Below are positions 9,301 through 19,800 of a stretch of DNA of 64,000 bases, in pieces (within the stretch, counting starts at the first letter, position 1; each line of letters opens with the position of its first letter). The stretch comes from an uncultured Clostridia bacterium (GTDB lineage Bacteria > Bacillota > Clostridia > TANB77 > CAG-508). Position numbers and translations under genes: made by a program. The DNA lies in NCBI GenBank assembly GCA_934167445.1, contig CAKPKJ010000001.1, positions 124,001 through 188,000 of the forward strand, in the 5' to 3' direction. The notes beneath the pieces were generated by a model, which saw only the letters and a list, made by a program, of their open reading frames with translations, ran no database searches and was not told the DNA's origin.

Positions 9301-12300
9301 GAAAGAATTTAAGAAAACTTTAACAGTTCCAGAAGATGGATATATAGGATTTTATCTTGAAAAATATCAAGAAACAATTCCTGCAACAGAAGAGGGAGAA
9401 GAAGATAAAATCCAAGAAAAAGACTATTATTTAGAGTTAGAAAATGTAAAGGCAGAATTAGGAACAGAATCAACAGGATATTCTAAATATGGATATGATT
9501 TATATGCTAATATAGATGTAAAATTTATAGATGAAAACCATATTACATATGATGAAAATGAACAAAATTGTAAATATTATATTAGATTAAAAAATGATAA
9601 AGGACTTAGTGAAGAATATAGTTATAATTATAATTCAACAGAAAGCATATTAGAAAAATATAAATATAAAATAGAAGAATCAAAAGATGTTACAAATTAT
9701 ACTATTGAATTAGTTATAAAACAATATGGAAGAGAATATGAATTAGACAAAGTAGAGTTTAAATATGATCCAGCAGATTCTAGTGAAATTAAAAGTATTT
9801 CAAATGCAGAAGAATTTAAAAAAATACAACCATATGGTAGCTATATATTATTAAATGATATAGATTTGACAAATGCAGGAACTACTAGTGAATTTACTTT
9901 TGGAAATTCAAATATTTCATTTTATGGAAATATAGATTTTAATGGAAAAACAATTAAAAAGGATACATATTCACTAACAAAACAAAAAGATACAACATCA
10001 TATATTTTCTACAAATTAGATGAAAAGGCAAATTTGAAAAATATTGTAATAGATTTTAGCATAAATAATCCTAAAAATAGGCTGACAACAAAAGTAGAAG
10101 GGATTGATACCTTTATAGCAGAAGAGGATGGAATATACTCACTATTCTTATATAATAATGCAAAAATTGATAATGTAATGGTAAATTTAAAAGAAAGTAC
10201 ACATAAGCAAAGAATAAATGTTGGATTATTAGGATATAGAAACAAAGGAACAATTGAAAACTTTGTAGTGAACTTTGAAAACACATTATATGGTTCAAAA
10301 AATCTTGCAGGTGTTTGCCTATATTCTGAAGGAACGGTACAAAATGGATATGTATATGGAAATGGAATTGAGGCAATTGATAATATAACAATAGGAGATT
10401 ATAGAAATATAGCGGGAGTAATATTCCAAGTAGATGAAGCAGGAGTTTTACAAAATATATATAATATATCACCTATTAAAATGAATCATTGTGATTCTAC
10501 ATATTCATATGCTGCAAATATTGTATATAATGTGGGATATCCACCAGTAATAAATGATATGACAGGTGCAGTAATTTCTAGTAAAGATTCAACTGCAACA
10601 GTAAACAATGTTTACTCTGTGCAACCGTTAATTACGACATATAATGGGTATGAATATTATGGAATAATGGATTCAACGAATAAAGAAGGAGATAAAGGAC
10701 CAAACATACTAAACAAATACACCAGTACTAAAGTGAAAGAGTCATATTATTTTTGCGATACAATTTATGAGGCAAATGATTATAATACAAAATCATCTGC
10801 AACAGCTTTATATGAACCAGGAGTTCAAGAAGTTATGTTAAATGCTAATGGATATACTCAATTTATTATTGATACATTAGTAAATAACGGATATTATCCT
10901 CAATTATATTTGAATTACTGTATGCCTAAACAAGATAATATAAAAATAGATGTAACAGGTACAGAAATAATAGATGTGTTATCATCTGAGGTAGTAAAAA
11001 ACAATGATATATCAACATTAGAAATGAGTGACAAAGTAAAAGGCGAAATTGAAGATTATATTAAAAACAATAATGTAGATTTAAAAGCAGATAACCTTAC
11101 ATTAGCAACATTTAGAATTTATAATCCTGCAGGAACTACAATAAGTGAAATAAATGTAAACTATATGGATACTGAAATTATGAGTCAATCATATGAAAAG
11201 AAAGTAAGTACAGTATATGTTATATTAAAAAATCCAACTTCATTCTTAGATGAATATGATGTTTCATCAATAAGAAGTAGGATGGCAAATGGAAAAATAA
11301 AAGAATCAGTATATGGACCAAACGAAGATTTAGGATTAAGAAAGGTAAATGTTACATTTATAAAAAACATTTCTACAGAAGAAGAATGGAATAAAATAAA
11401 CGAAGAAGATGAAAATGGAGTAAGTGGATTAATACAAAATTATAGATTAACTAAAGACTTAGATTTCTCAGATGCAGATGTGGCTCCATATATAACAGGA
11501 ACTTTTGAAGGAAATATTGATGGACAGTATAATGGAACTATACATACAATAAAAAATGTAAATGGAAAATTCTCATTAATAAAAGCATTAAGACAAGGAA
11601 CAATTAAAAATTTAAATATTGAAAATTTCACAATAAATACAGATTCACAATATGCAGGTTTTATAGAGAAATCAGACATTGAAGAGAACATTGAAATAAA
11701 CAATATTCATATAAAAAATATGGAAATTATATCAACATATGGTGGAGGAAGCCCAACATATGGAAGTATAGCTGGCTACATAAGTAGTGGATCGGCAAAT
11801 GAAGCAACAAATATAAAAGTGCAGAATTGTTCAGTTCAAGGATTTAATATTGATTTTGAAAACACAAATGCAACATCAGTTAGAGTAGGAGGACTTATTG
11901 GATATTTATATGCATTTGGAGGAGTAGATGTTTATGTAACAAATGATTTTGCACAAAACATATTAATAAATGCAAATGTTACATCTAACTCAGGCGTTGG
12001 CGGATTAGTAGGATATAAAGGCCATGATACAGATGAAAGAAGAAAAATGGGATCACCTAATTTTTATATACAAAATTGCTATACTACAGGAAAAATAAAT
12101 ACAATGTATAATGCAGGTGGAATTCTTGGATACGGTTTATATGGAAATACATATGTACAAAAATGTTGGAGTATGGTTAATATAACAAGTAAAATGATGT
12201 CAGGAGATGCCAGAATTGGTGGAATTGTTGGATATTCAGGAACAGGAGCTAATAATGTAAGCAATAACTTATATTTGGGAAATATATATGTTGCAGGAAA

Positions 12301-15300
12301 CAATGTAAGAAATGTAAACAGAATTTTCGGATCTAATACAGGAACAACATCATATAAAAACTATGCATATAAAGATCAACTGATAAATGGAGAAACTTCA
12401 AGTAATCAATTAGGAGCAACTAAGTTATTAACATATGCGGAAATATTTCAAATGAATACATACAAAAACTTGCTTGGATTTGACAACAACTACACATATG
12501 AAATAGAACAAAATGGAACAAAACTTAATTTGCTAGAAAATGAATACTTACCAGAATTAAATAATATTGAAGGAACAATATTAGCAAATCAAAAATTAAC
12601 TCCTATTGATACAGACCTTAAATTAGATTCAATTACATCAGTACCATCAGCAGACAAAACTCAAGTTACGGTTACAATGAAATTTGAAAATAGAAAAAAT
12701 TTAAATTTAACTAGAGTAAAAATTGAAAATGACGATATGATAGTAAAAGATGGAACATGGCAAACAAGTATTGATAGTAATGGTCTTACTGTAGTTAGTT
12801 TCATAGCAACACCAAGAAGAGCGTTTGATAGCTACAAAATAGAAAGTATCTATTATGAAAGAAATGGGCAAGAAGTAGAAAAAGAAATAACAACAAAAAT
12901 AAAAGTAGAATTATATAAAGGAATATCATCAGCACAAGAATGGAATGAATTCTTCCAAGGAGAAGGAAGAACATATGGAGGACAAAATGTAAAAATAACA
13001 GCAGATATAGATTTCTCCACAGTTAATTCTATAGAAAAAGATGTTGTAATAGGAAAATTAGAAGCGGACAGTATGAAAACAATTTCTGGAATAAATTTAA
13101 AATCATTAGGAGCAAGCAGTGGATTTATTAAGGAAATTAAAACAAAAATGAGTAATATTAAATTCCAAAATTGTTCACTTCAAGGTGAATATGGAGGATA
13201 TAATGGAATTATAGTAATTTCAAGAGGAGAGATGGAAAATTGCACATTTGACAATATCAATTTGGATTTTAAAGGACATTATATAGGAGCAATTTCTAGA
13301 ACAATTGCAGGAAGCTTTAAAAATATAACATTAAATAATATGCAAATAAAAGGAGCATCATATGTTGGCTCATTATGTGGATACGCAACATCACTAGGAA
13401 CATCTTCTGGAATAAAAGGAACATATATTTTTGTAACAGCTACAGGAAATGGAGTTGGAGGAATATTTGGACAAAATGATGGAAGAGTTAGCAATATCGA
13501 AACATATCAATATTCTGAAGAAGGAAAGAAAACATCAGACCAAGAAACATCTTGGCTAGTAAAAGGAAATCAAAATATTGGAGGAAATATTGGAATATAT
13601 AATGGAGGGGGCAATTATGCATCTTCATTAAAAACAACTAATAGTAAAATTGTAGGTAACCATACTGTGGCTGGAAATGTTGGATGTGGATATGGAAATG
13701 GAAATGTATTAACATCAACGAACAATGTAATTTCTGGAGTTGGAAGCAATGTTGGAGGAAATGTTGGGTATCACGGGTGGACTTATACTAATATGAATTC
13801 ATCTAATAATACAATAACAGGAACAACTAACGTCGGTGGAAATACCGGAAATAGTGGTTGGGCAACAGATGGAACAATTACTTCTGAAAACAACAAAATC
13901 ACAGGTGAAACAAATGTCGGCGGAAATATAGGGTATCAAGAACATTATTATGCTTATGGATATAATATGAGGTCATTAGGAACTAAACAAGTGATATCTG
14001 GAAATAATTATGTTGGAGGTTCTGTGGGACGTTCAATAGGAAGAATAAAAAATATAAAAACTCAAGATTGCACAGTTACTTCAAAAGGCAATTACACAGG
14101 TGGAATTATTGGAATGTCTGAATATTCAACACCTTCAATATCAGCTTCTAATAGTGATAATTATGCAATAGCAGGAGCAAATACTAAAAATGTGATAGTA
14201 AATAGTGGAAATAATTATGCAGGAGGAATTGTTGGATATCAAGTTGGAACAATATATGGAAACGTATTAGAAAATAGTACAATTACATCAAAAGGAAATA
14301 ATGTAGGAGGAATAGCTGGATTTTATACAGGATATATAGGAAGCTCAGCAGCATCACTTTCATCATCAAACTTCTTCTTATGGCATTCATATTGTTCAAA
14401 TTCAACAATTAAAGGAACAAATAATGTAGGAGGAATAGCTGGAAATCTTATATTAGGTAATATTCAATATTGTTATGTACAAAATACAGATGTTATTGCA
14501 TCAAATCAAGCTGCAGGAGGAATTGTTGGATATTTTGATAACTCTAAACTAAATAACTTACAATATAAAGCAACTATAAAATATAACTATATAGCAAATG
14601 TTAATGATGGCAGACTTGTTAGAGCAGATAACTCAGCAGGTGGAATTATAGGAATGGCAGCTAAACAATTAAATTATGATGAAGATATAGATACATATAA
14701 TAATGTTGAATGTGATTTAGTAGTAACAGATGTTGTTACTATGGGAAATTATGCAGATATTGGAATTGGTTCAATATCAGGAAGTGAATATGGAATTTTG
14801 CAAGCTGATTATATGAATAATATATATGCATATGATTGCTCAAAATTAAATGGAGTACAAATAGGCGGAATAGCAGAACAAACCGAAGTCTATAATTTAC
14901 TAACAAGTGATGAACTAAAAACAAATATATACACTAAAAATGATAAAATTCTAGATGAAGAAGGTAAAACAATTGGAAACAAAGGACTAAACTTTGGATA
15001 TGCAAGATATACATATAATAATGGATATTTTCCAATTTTAAAAACAAGTTATAGTGCAAACCTATATTGGAGCTCTAGCGAGTTAAATATATCTCAAAAA
15101 TTAGTAAGTATACCAACAAGAACGCAAGAATTTACGAGTGCACAAGCTCTTGATGATTATAGTGAACAAATGGTAGTGATGGCTTGTAGCATATTTGATG
15201 AGGTTGAAGAATTACCTGAGATGTATGTATATGCAATAGACGTGGATAAAATAAATATTGAATTTAGCAATATAAATAGTAGCGCAAAATTCAAAATAGA

Positions 15301-16642
15301 AACATCAGATACTACTATTGGAGAACCAGTAAGTATAACTCAAAAAGTATATACATTAAAATATGATTATAAAACACCAATAACAATAACATTATATAAT
15401 ACAGATTATTCTAGCAAAAAGGAAATAAAACCAGAAGAAGTAAGAAATTTACTTTCAATAAATGGTGACGAATACTTATATTTAAAAGATAACACAATTA
15501 ATTCAAATAAGAGAACATTATCAGGAAAATATGTGAACTTATATAAAAATCAGGCATTACTAGAAAATGGAAATATATGTGATATAACTACAATGAACAA
15601 TACAGAAAATAATGCTAATATAGAACTGTTAAAAGAAGCAATACCTATAGCTGAATGTAAAGTAAATGGACAAACAATACAAACATTTGCACATTGTTCA
15701 ATAACAAATTCGAATACATATAAAGACCAACAAATATTTGTGAAAAATGGATATATGTATGCAGTAGATGGACAAATGAAAACTAAAGAAGGTGCAGTAA
15801 TAATCGACTCATACAATGACAATCAATATGAAACAGTTCTTGGAACAGATGGAATTATGTATGATTTGTTAACAAAAATCAATTATCCAGCAAACTTTAA
15901 AAATAAGGGAATTATTGCAATGACAAATAATATATCAGACAAAAACAATATTGTTCTAGTATATTATAAAACTGGAAAAGTATATGGATTTAACTATATA
16001 ACAGGTGAAGAAGTATATGATAATAATTTAAAAGCTCAAAACATAAGCTTAACTGACTATATAACAAGCAACTTCAATGTAAGCAAAATGATGTATAATA
16101 TGAAAAAGGCAGATTATGTAGCAGCACAAAAATTAACAGATAAATTAGAAAAAGTTTCTATAGATGAAGCTGGCAACAAAACTAATAATAACACAATAAA
16201 AAGCAATGAAACAGCAAGTAATCAAGGAAATAATGAAACAGCTAATGGCTATGACAATAGCAATAACAATATCAACCAAAATATTGATAGCAATAATAAA
16301 GAAACTAGCGAAACAACTAATAGTCAAAGCACGTCAAGTGTAAATAGCGAAAATATAAGTGCTAATAATCAAATTGATAACAAATATGTAACAGTTTATG
16401 ATGCAAGTACGCAAAGTTATAAGATATACAGTACAGCAGAATTAACGAAATCAGATTCAGCAAAGACCCAAAGCGAAAATGATAAAATAAATAATAATAA
16501 AGACCTGATATCATATTATACAAATGTATCATCTAGTATGTCAAAAGTTAAAGATGTTGGAATAATAGTAATTGTAATAATAATTCTTTCAGTATGTACA
16601 ATATTAATAATATGGTACGGAAAAACAAGAAAGGATAACTAA
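6341..16642 (+). CDS. Giant membrane-anchored surface protein (3433 aa) with FN3-like and GLUG-like repeats
   Basis: Not recognised as a named family. Order of parts: a very basic cytoplasmic tail (residues 1-20); a membrane helix (about 21-43); a membrane-proximal domain (about 45-235) resembling that of three neighbouring proteins; a Lys/Glu/Asn/Thr-rich linker (about 245-325); FN3-like beta domains; a jelly-roll-like carbohydrate-binding region (about 870-1050, weak); and long stretches rich in GGIVGY, GGLVGY, VGGNIGY and GGIIGM motifs (about 1170-2900). The last look like GLUG repeats and probably form beta-helices. An Asn-rich linker, a second membrane helix (about 3403-3426) and GKTRKDN complete the chain. 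Both ends should therefore be cytoplasmic with some 3350 residues outside. It is transcribed apart from the following ATPase operon but shares its domain design. Confidence 0.85.
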   Translation: MEKNYTVKKKNKNRKRRTKPIFFIALFNFLIIILLLTYIIYLRFIPYTTLEYNGYAVSGKDIAANLLDTNFDSDHNIKALQVKDQDSIYENLNSYYLGASKKDNINLNYPIYINNSLALYNLSPKMKLITDNFQEVQGYTGTTLTSGELYNANTLQRADYYNYILLKNSDNLYINTKDFNIKTTTNEYTIKMNSIINFTSDFITYYSLENGEFIYNKILDVDNNSQVTIADYNKTSTYKDFLKNLGITKEENKTGSKDKNKNKKEENKTQAANEVKKENKTENSTVNETPEEKPVENIAGEKIKEETEEKETTTTPVEKVWIKPTVTAEQFTSNVYTAKTNITVEDPSRVIYKAITFTFYKDDQIAFRVSSQRSGEVSVTKLLPNTTYKIEGKYQYRNKEGNLIENTILEQEITTKSADTLNTIELGMSNGQVYSNKIEIKDLHVASDTSDEAIYGVSKAEVLINDTKYSLDSSSLKKILKGEHITYQSAEGVKSNSNCKYEIKFYDTAGNEMRLKNNTGNTVTSKKAPSVKLKIAAQEVISVTVTPTLINEDNVGINNYIYVLYSDTGETVTSGNVTGQPIEFKDLDSQKTYTIKIYADFDISDGKGTQYNQEIGNSTFVTLPLSKLGNLKLDVSYDPNTDITYDSVNIKTAINVNKTDSRLIKILKSINLSIKDDKGKEVKNIVMKDISSLSTVGGIKNLIGNLKSNTTYSIEITATAVQGSKEEKIATTYTLKKFLTNKLPAKMRVKNVVTTTNLIDMDIYIEDTDHSCLEDIVTVRLADSYEKEYLPKIEPSNIKSSTKIPTNQWVRVTYTGLAENEKYEFSTESVSYNETNDTSKVQNNYKILTKDFVTNGLGGNVELTGLAREKQKAGSNLMDVKSENNWYSQCFDTINTEYTLDEANNVSFKTNAKYNYGKTYTENSNTINLRLLSNQCYVYDFSQYKGQTITLTFSAKTTEQNAKIYIQKGRDIGKNLEQMEGLQNTNWKEFKKTLTVPEDGYIGFYLEKYQETIPATEEGEEDKIQEKDYYLELENVKAELGTESTGYSKYGYDLYANIDVKFIDENHITYDENEQNCKYYIRLKNDKGLSEEYSYNYNSTESILEKYKYKIEESKDVTNYTIELVIKQYGREYELDKVEFKYDPADSSEIKSISNAEEFKKIQPYGSYILLNDIDLTNAGTTSEFTFGNSNISFYGNIDFNGKTIKKDTYSLTKQKDTTSYIFYKLDEKANLKNIVIDFSINNPKNRLTTKVEGIDTFIAEEDGIYSLFLYNNAKIDNVMVNLKESTHKQRINVGLLGYRNKGTIENFVVNFENTLYGSKNLAGVCLYSEGTVQNGYVYGNGIEAIDNITIGDYRNIAGVIFQVDEAGVLQNIYNISPIKMNHCDSTYSYAANIVYNVGYPPVINDMTGAVISSKDSTATVNNVYSVQPLITTYNGYEYYGIMDSTNKEGDKGPNILNKYTSTKVKESYYFCDTIYEANDYNTKSSATALYEPGVQEVMLNANGYTQFIIDTLVNNGYYPQLYLNYCMPKQDNIKIDVTGTEIIDVLSSEVVKNNDISTLEMSDKVKGEIEDYIKNNNVDLKADNLTLATFRIYNPAGTTISEINVNYMDTEIMSQSYEKKVSTVYVILKNPTSFLDEYDVSSIRSRMANGKIKESVYGPNEDLGLRKVNVTFIKNISTEEEWNKINEEDENGVSGLIQNYRLTKDLDFSDADVAPYITGTFEGNIDGQYNGTIHTIKNVNGKFSLIKALRQGTIKNLNIENFTINTDSQYAGFIEKSDIEENIEINNIHIKNMEIISTYGGGSPTYGSIAGYISSGSANEATNIKVQNCSVQGFNIDFENTNATSVRVGGLIGYLYAFGGVDVYVTNDFAQNILINANVTSNSGVGGLVGYKGHDTDERRKMGSPNFYIQNCYTTGKINTMYNAGGILGYGLYGNTYVQKCWSMVNITSKMMSGDARIGGIVGYSGTGANNVSNNLYLGNIYVAGNNVRNVNRIFGSNTGTTSYKNYAYKDQLINGETSSNQLGATKLLTYAEIFQMNTYKNLLGFDNNYTYEIEQNGTKLNLLENEYLPELNNIEGTILANQKLTPIDTDLKLDSITSVPSADKTQVTVTMKFENRKNLNLTRVKIENDDMIVKDGTWQTSIDSNGLTVVSFIATPRRAFDSYKIESIYYERNGQEVEKEITTKIKVELYKGISSAQEWNEFFQGEGRTYGGQNVKITADIDFSTVNSIEKDVVIGKLEADSMKTISGINLKSLGASSGFIKEIKTKMSNIKFQNCSLQGEYGGYNGIIVISRGEMENCTFDNINLDFKGHYIGAISRTIAGSFKNITLNNMQIKGASYVGSLCGYATSLGTSSGIKGTYIFVTATGNGVGGIFGQNDGRVSNIETYQYSEEGKKTSDQETSWLVKGNQNIGGNIGIYNGGGNYASSLKTTNSKIVGNHTVAGNVGCGYGNGNVLTSTNNVISGVGSNVGGNVGYHGWTYTNMNSSNNTITGTTNVGGNTGNSGWATDGTITSENNKITGETNVGGNIGYQEHYYAYGYNMRSLGTKQVISGNNYVGGSVGRSIGRIKNIKTQDCTVTSKGNYTGGIIGMSEYSTPSISASNSDNYAIAGANTKNVIVNSGNNYAGGIVGYQVGTIYGNVLENSTITSKGNNVGGIAGFYTGYIGSSAASLSSSNFFLWHSYCSNSTIKGTNNVGGIAGNLILGNIQYCYVQNTDVIASNQAAGGIVGYFDNSKLNNLQYKATIKYNYIANVNDGRLVRADNSAGGIIGMAAKQLNYDEDIDTYNNVECDLVVTDVVTMGNYADIGIGSISGSEYGILQADYMNNIYAYDCSKLNGVQIGGIAEQTEVYNLLTSDELKTNIYTKNDKILDEEGKTIGNKGLNFGYARYTYNNGYFPILKTSYSANLYWSSSELNISQKLVSIPTRTQEFTSAQALDDYSEQMVVMACSIFDEVEELPEMYVYAIDVDKINIEFSNINSSAKFKIETSDTTIGEPVSITQKVYTLKYDYKTPITITLYNTDYSSKKEIKPEEVRNLLSINGDEYLYLKDNTINSNKRTLSGKYVNLYKNQALLENGNICDITTMNNTENNANIELLKEAIPIAECKVNGQTIQTFAHCSITNSNTYKDQQIFVKNGYMYAVDGQMKTKEGAVIIDSYNDNQYETVLGTDGIMYDLLTKINYPANFKNKGIIAMTNNISDKNNIVLVYYKTGKVYGFNYITGEEVYDNNLKAQNISLTDYITSNFNVSKMMYNMKKADYVAAQKLTDKLEKVSIDEAGNKTNNNTIKSNETASNQGNNETANGYDNSNNNINQNIDSNNKETSETTNSQSTSSVNSENISANNQIDNKYVTVYDASTQSYKIYSTAELTKSDSAKTQSENDKINNNKDLISYYTNVSSSMSKVKDVGIIVIVIIILSVCTILIIWYGKTRKDN

Positions 16643-16651
16643 GAGAAAGAG

Positions 16652-16679
16652 CGGTAGATAGTAATATCTATCGTTTTTT
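16652..16679 (+). terminator. Rho-independent terminator after the 3433-aa gene
   Basis: CGGTAGATA (16652-16660) and TATCTATCG (16664-16672) form a 9-bp stem with a GTA loop and one G-T pair, followed by TTTTTT. It separates the giant gene from the downstream operon. Confidence 0.8.
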
Positions 16680-16784
16680 ATGTAACAAAAATGTCATAAA
16701 AATGTAACAAAAGCTGTAAAACAACGAATGTTTGTGTTTTGAAAAGAAAACAGAAAAAAATTCAAAAATATCCTAAAAAATTTG

Positions 16785-16813
16785 TTGAAAAAAATACTGT
16801 TATATGCTAGACT
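16785..16813 (+). promoter_or_regulatory. Promoter of the surface protein / F1-like ATPase operon
   Basis: TTGAAA (16785-16790), a 17-bp spacer and TAGACT (16808-16813), with TGC immediately upstream forming an extended -10. No terminator is visible from here to the end of the 256-aa gene at 30534, so this promoter could drive the whole run of genes. Confidence 0.6.
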
Positions 16814-16864
16814 AATAAGGAATAAGTGCATTTTTAAGTAGCATATTTTAAAGGGAGAAAATTT

Positions 16865-19800
16865 ATGAAAAAATATATATTGTTTTTTATGAGTATAGGA
16901 ATAATATTAGGTGCTGCATTAATATACAATGTAGTACACATTTCAGAAGAAAAAAAGATGACATTTAGTGAACCAGGATACATATTAAATGGTACAACAA
17001 GTAGATATTATTTTGGACAAAACGAAAAATATACATCATCATATAATAATCAAATAATATTTCATGATACAGAAGGAGAAAAAGTAACTTTAGGTGACGA
17101 TAATTTTGTACATTATAATAGCGGAAATATTGAAGCACTACAAGACAGTGTATTACTTGATTTAAGCAAAATAAATGACAATCCGATAGTATATTATAAT
17201 GTATCAGCTAATAAAGAAATTAAAAAAATTTCAAATAGATATAGTGTTAGAAATTTAGATTCTGATTTACAATTTGAACAAGCAATTTGGAAAATTTCAG
17301 CCAATAAATATATCGTTTTAGGAAATAAATTAACAGCAACATTAAATAATGGTGTAACAAAAGAGGCTGATGGATATATTGAACTACAATATTCAGATAA
17401 TGAAGTGGTTAGCATATATAATCAAGATTTTAATTCACAAACAATATCATCAAATTCATATATAGACATAGGTGATGGAATAAAACTTAATTTAGGAACT
17501 AAAATAGTAAGCCAAAACGATGTTAATAAAATGTCTTTAGAAGATATGGTTATAAACTCAAATGATAATGTTACATTAGTTGATTTAAATAAACAAGAAA
17601 CTGAAAACAAGGATGAAAATAATACTGAAAACACAACAAATGCAGCAAACGAAACAAACACACAAGCAAATGGAACGAATACTGGTAATAGCAATAACAA
17701 CAAAAATGAAAATGGTGCTGGAAATAACACAACTAATGCTGGTAATAATTCACAAACAAATACAACTGTAACGACAAACACAACAACACAATCAACTACA
17801 AATGGAACACAAAATACAATTAATATTATAACCCCAGATATTATGTATGAATATGTTGATGAAAATGAAAATAAAGTAGATGAAACAGTTGCAGCAAAAG
17901 AGCCTAAATTTAAACTAGAGAATCTTGAAGTAACAGCAGTAGGAATTCAGGCTGAATTACAAATAAAAGACGATGATGATACATTATCAAAAAATGATAA
18001 TATAAATATTAAAATAACCAATAATTCAACAGGAAAAGTTGTCTACACAGATACACAACCATATGGAACTTTTAAAATTCCTATTAATATAGAAACATTA
18101 GCACCAGATACAAGTTATACAATAACAGCAAGTGCAACATATGTAGTAAATGAAAAAAATTATACAAAAGACTTTTTATATAAAACATTTGTAACATCAA
18201 CAGCAGGAGTTGAGTTAACAAAAGACTCATATACTAATAATTCACTAGCATTTAACATTAATTTTGCGGACAAATTGATTGATAGTGCTGATGTGGCATT
18301 ATTAGATAGTAATGGAAATGAAATACCAAACAGAAAACAAACCATTAAGAATAATGGAGCTGAAGAAAATGTGACCTTTGATGGTTTAACAGCAGACACT
18401 GATTATACAGTAAGACTTACTAATATAAGTTATAATGGAATAATACAAGATGGAGACAATTGGAATAAAGATTTAAAATGTAAAACATTAAAAACTACTG
18501 CAAGTATTAATAAACTAAACTATGCAGTAAATAAAAGAAATGGAACATTTACATTATATATAAATGATGTAACAGATGACAATGGGGCAATACAGAGTTA
18601 TAAATACGTAATGTACAAATATACTCAAATTAGAGATGAAAATGGAAAAACTACATTAGATTATGATACAACAAATGTAGTATATCAAAAAGACACAACA
18701 AATAAAGAAATTACCATTCCGGTAAATGATGATTCAAGTGATAGTGGAGTAGTAAAAGGACAATACTATGGATTTAAAGTAATTGCTACAACATATGATA
18801 ACGAAAAATATGTAGATATAGAGAGTCCAATGTGTGGAGTATTTACATTAAATGGATCAACATTTCCAAGTGTGAAATTTGAAAGAGTTGATAGTGACTA
18901 TCCGCCAACAGAAATAAGAGGGTGGCTATACATAGTAGATAATGATGGAACAATTACAGTAGATCAAAACAATCCTTTGACAATAACATATTACAGCGAT
19001 GTAGACGAAGGAGAAGTTTATGTAAAAAGAACAGGATTGACAGCTGATGAGAGAACAACAGATACAGATGGAAACGAAGTAATAAAAATATGGGTAGACT
19101 TAGGTGAAAAAGGTAGCAATAAAAAAGGACTAAAAGCAGAAACCTCATATACATTTGCAGCATATGGAACAGTAAATTTAAAAGATGAAAATGGTGATTA
19201 TAAAAATGCTCATATAGGTAGTGCAATAGTAACAACAGGTTCATATCAGCCTGTATCAGCAAAAATGACAACAAGTAATATTCCGACAAATTCATTCACA
19301 GTAGATTTAAGCTTACAAGGAGATGAGGTAGCTAAAGAAGGGTTATCTAGTGTAAACCTTATGCTATATGAAGGTTCAGGAGATATAAACACAGGTGAAT
19401 ACAAACATTGGAGTAGAACAATAACAGCAAACAATTTTACATCTTGCTTAAGCAATGTAAAAGGTGGAAAACAAGTAAATAGTATGCAAGATTTATTCTT
19501 TAATAATGAATTAGTAGTAACACCTTCATTTATTGGAGGAGGAAAGGAATCAAGCTATACAGAACTAAACTATCAAGTTGTTGTAACAGCAACAGTGGAT
19601 GGAACAACATATACTAATAAGATACCTATACAATCAGCAGAAGACGAAGATGATAATACAGGAAACACAACATATACAGACTCGAAAACAGCAGAAACAT
19701 ATTCAGCTGCATATATTATAGTAAAAGGAAAAGGAACAGTAGTTGATGTTCCAGATGAATATAAAAAATTACAAGCAACAGCTATAACAAATGAAAATGC

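Noticed and set aside
6341..16642. Reading the giant gene as an ordinary cell-wall-anchored adhesin
   Set aside because: It has no LPxTG motif, S-layer homology or cell-wall binding repeats. It has a membrane helix at each end and shares its N-terminal design with proteins of the ATPase operon.
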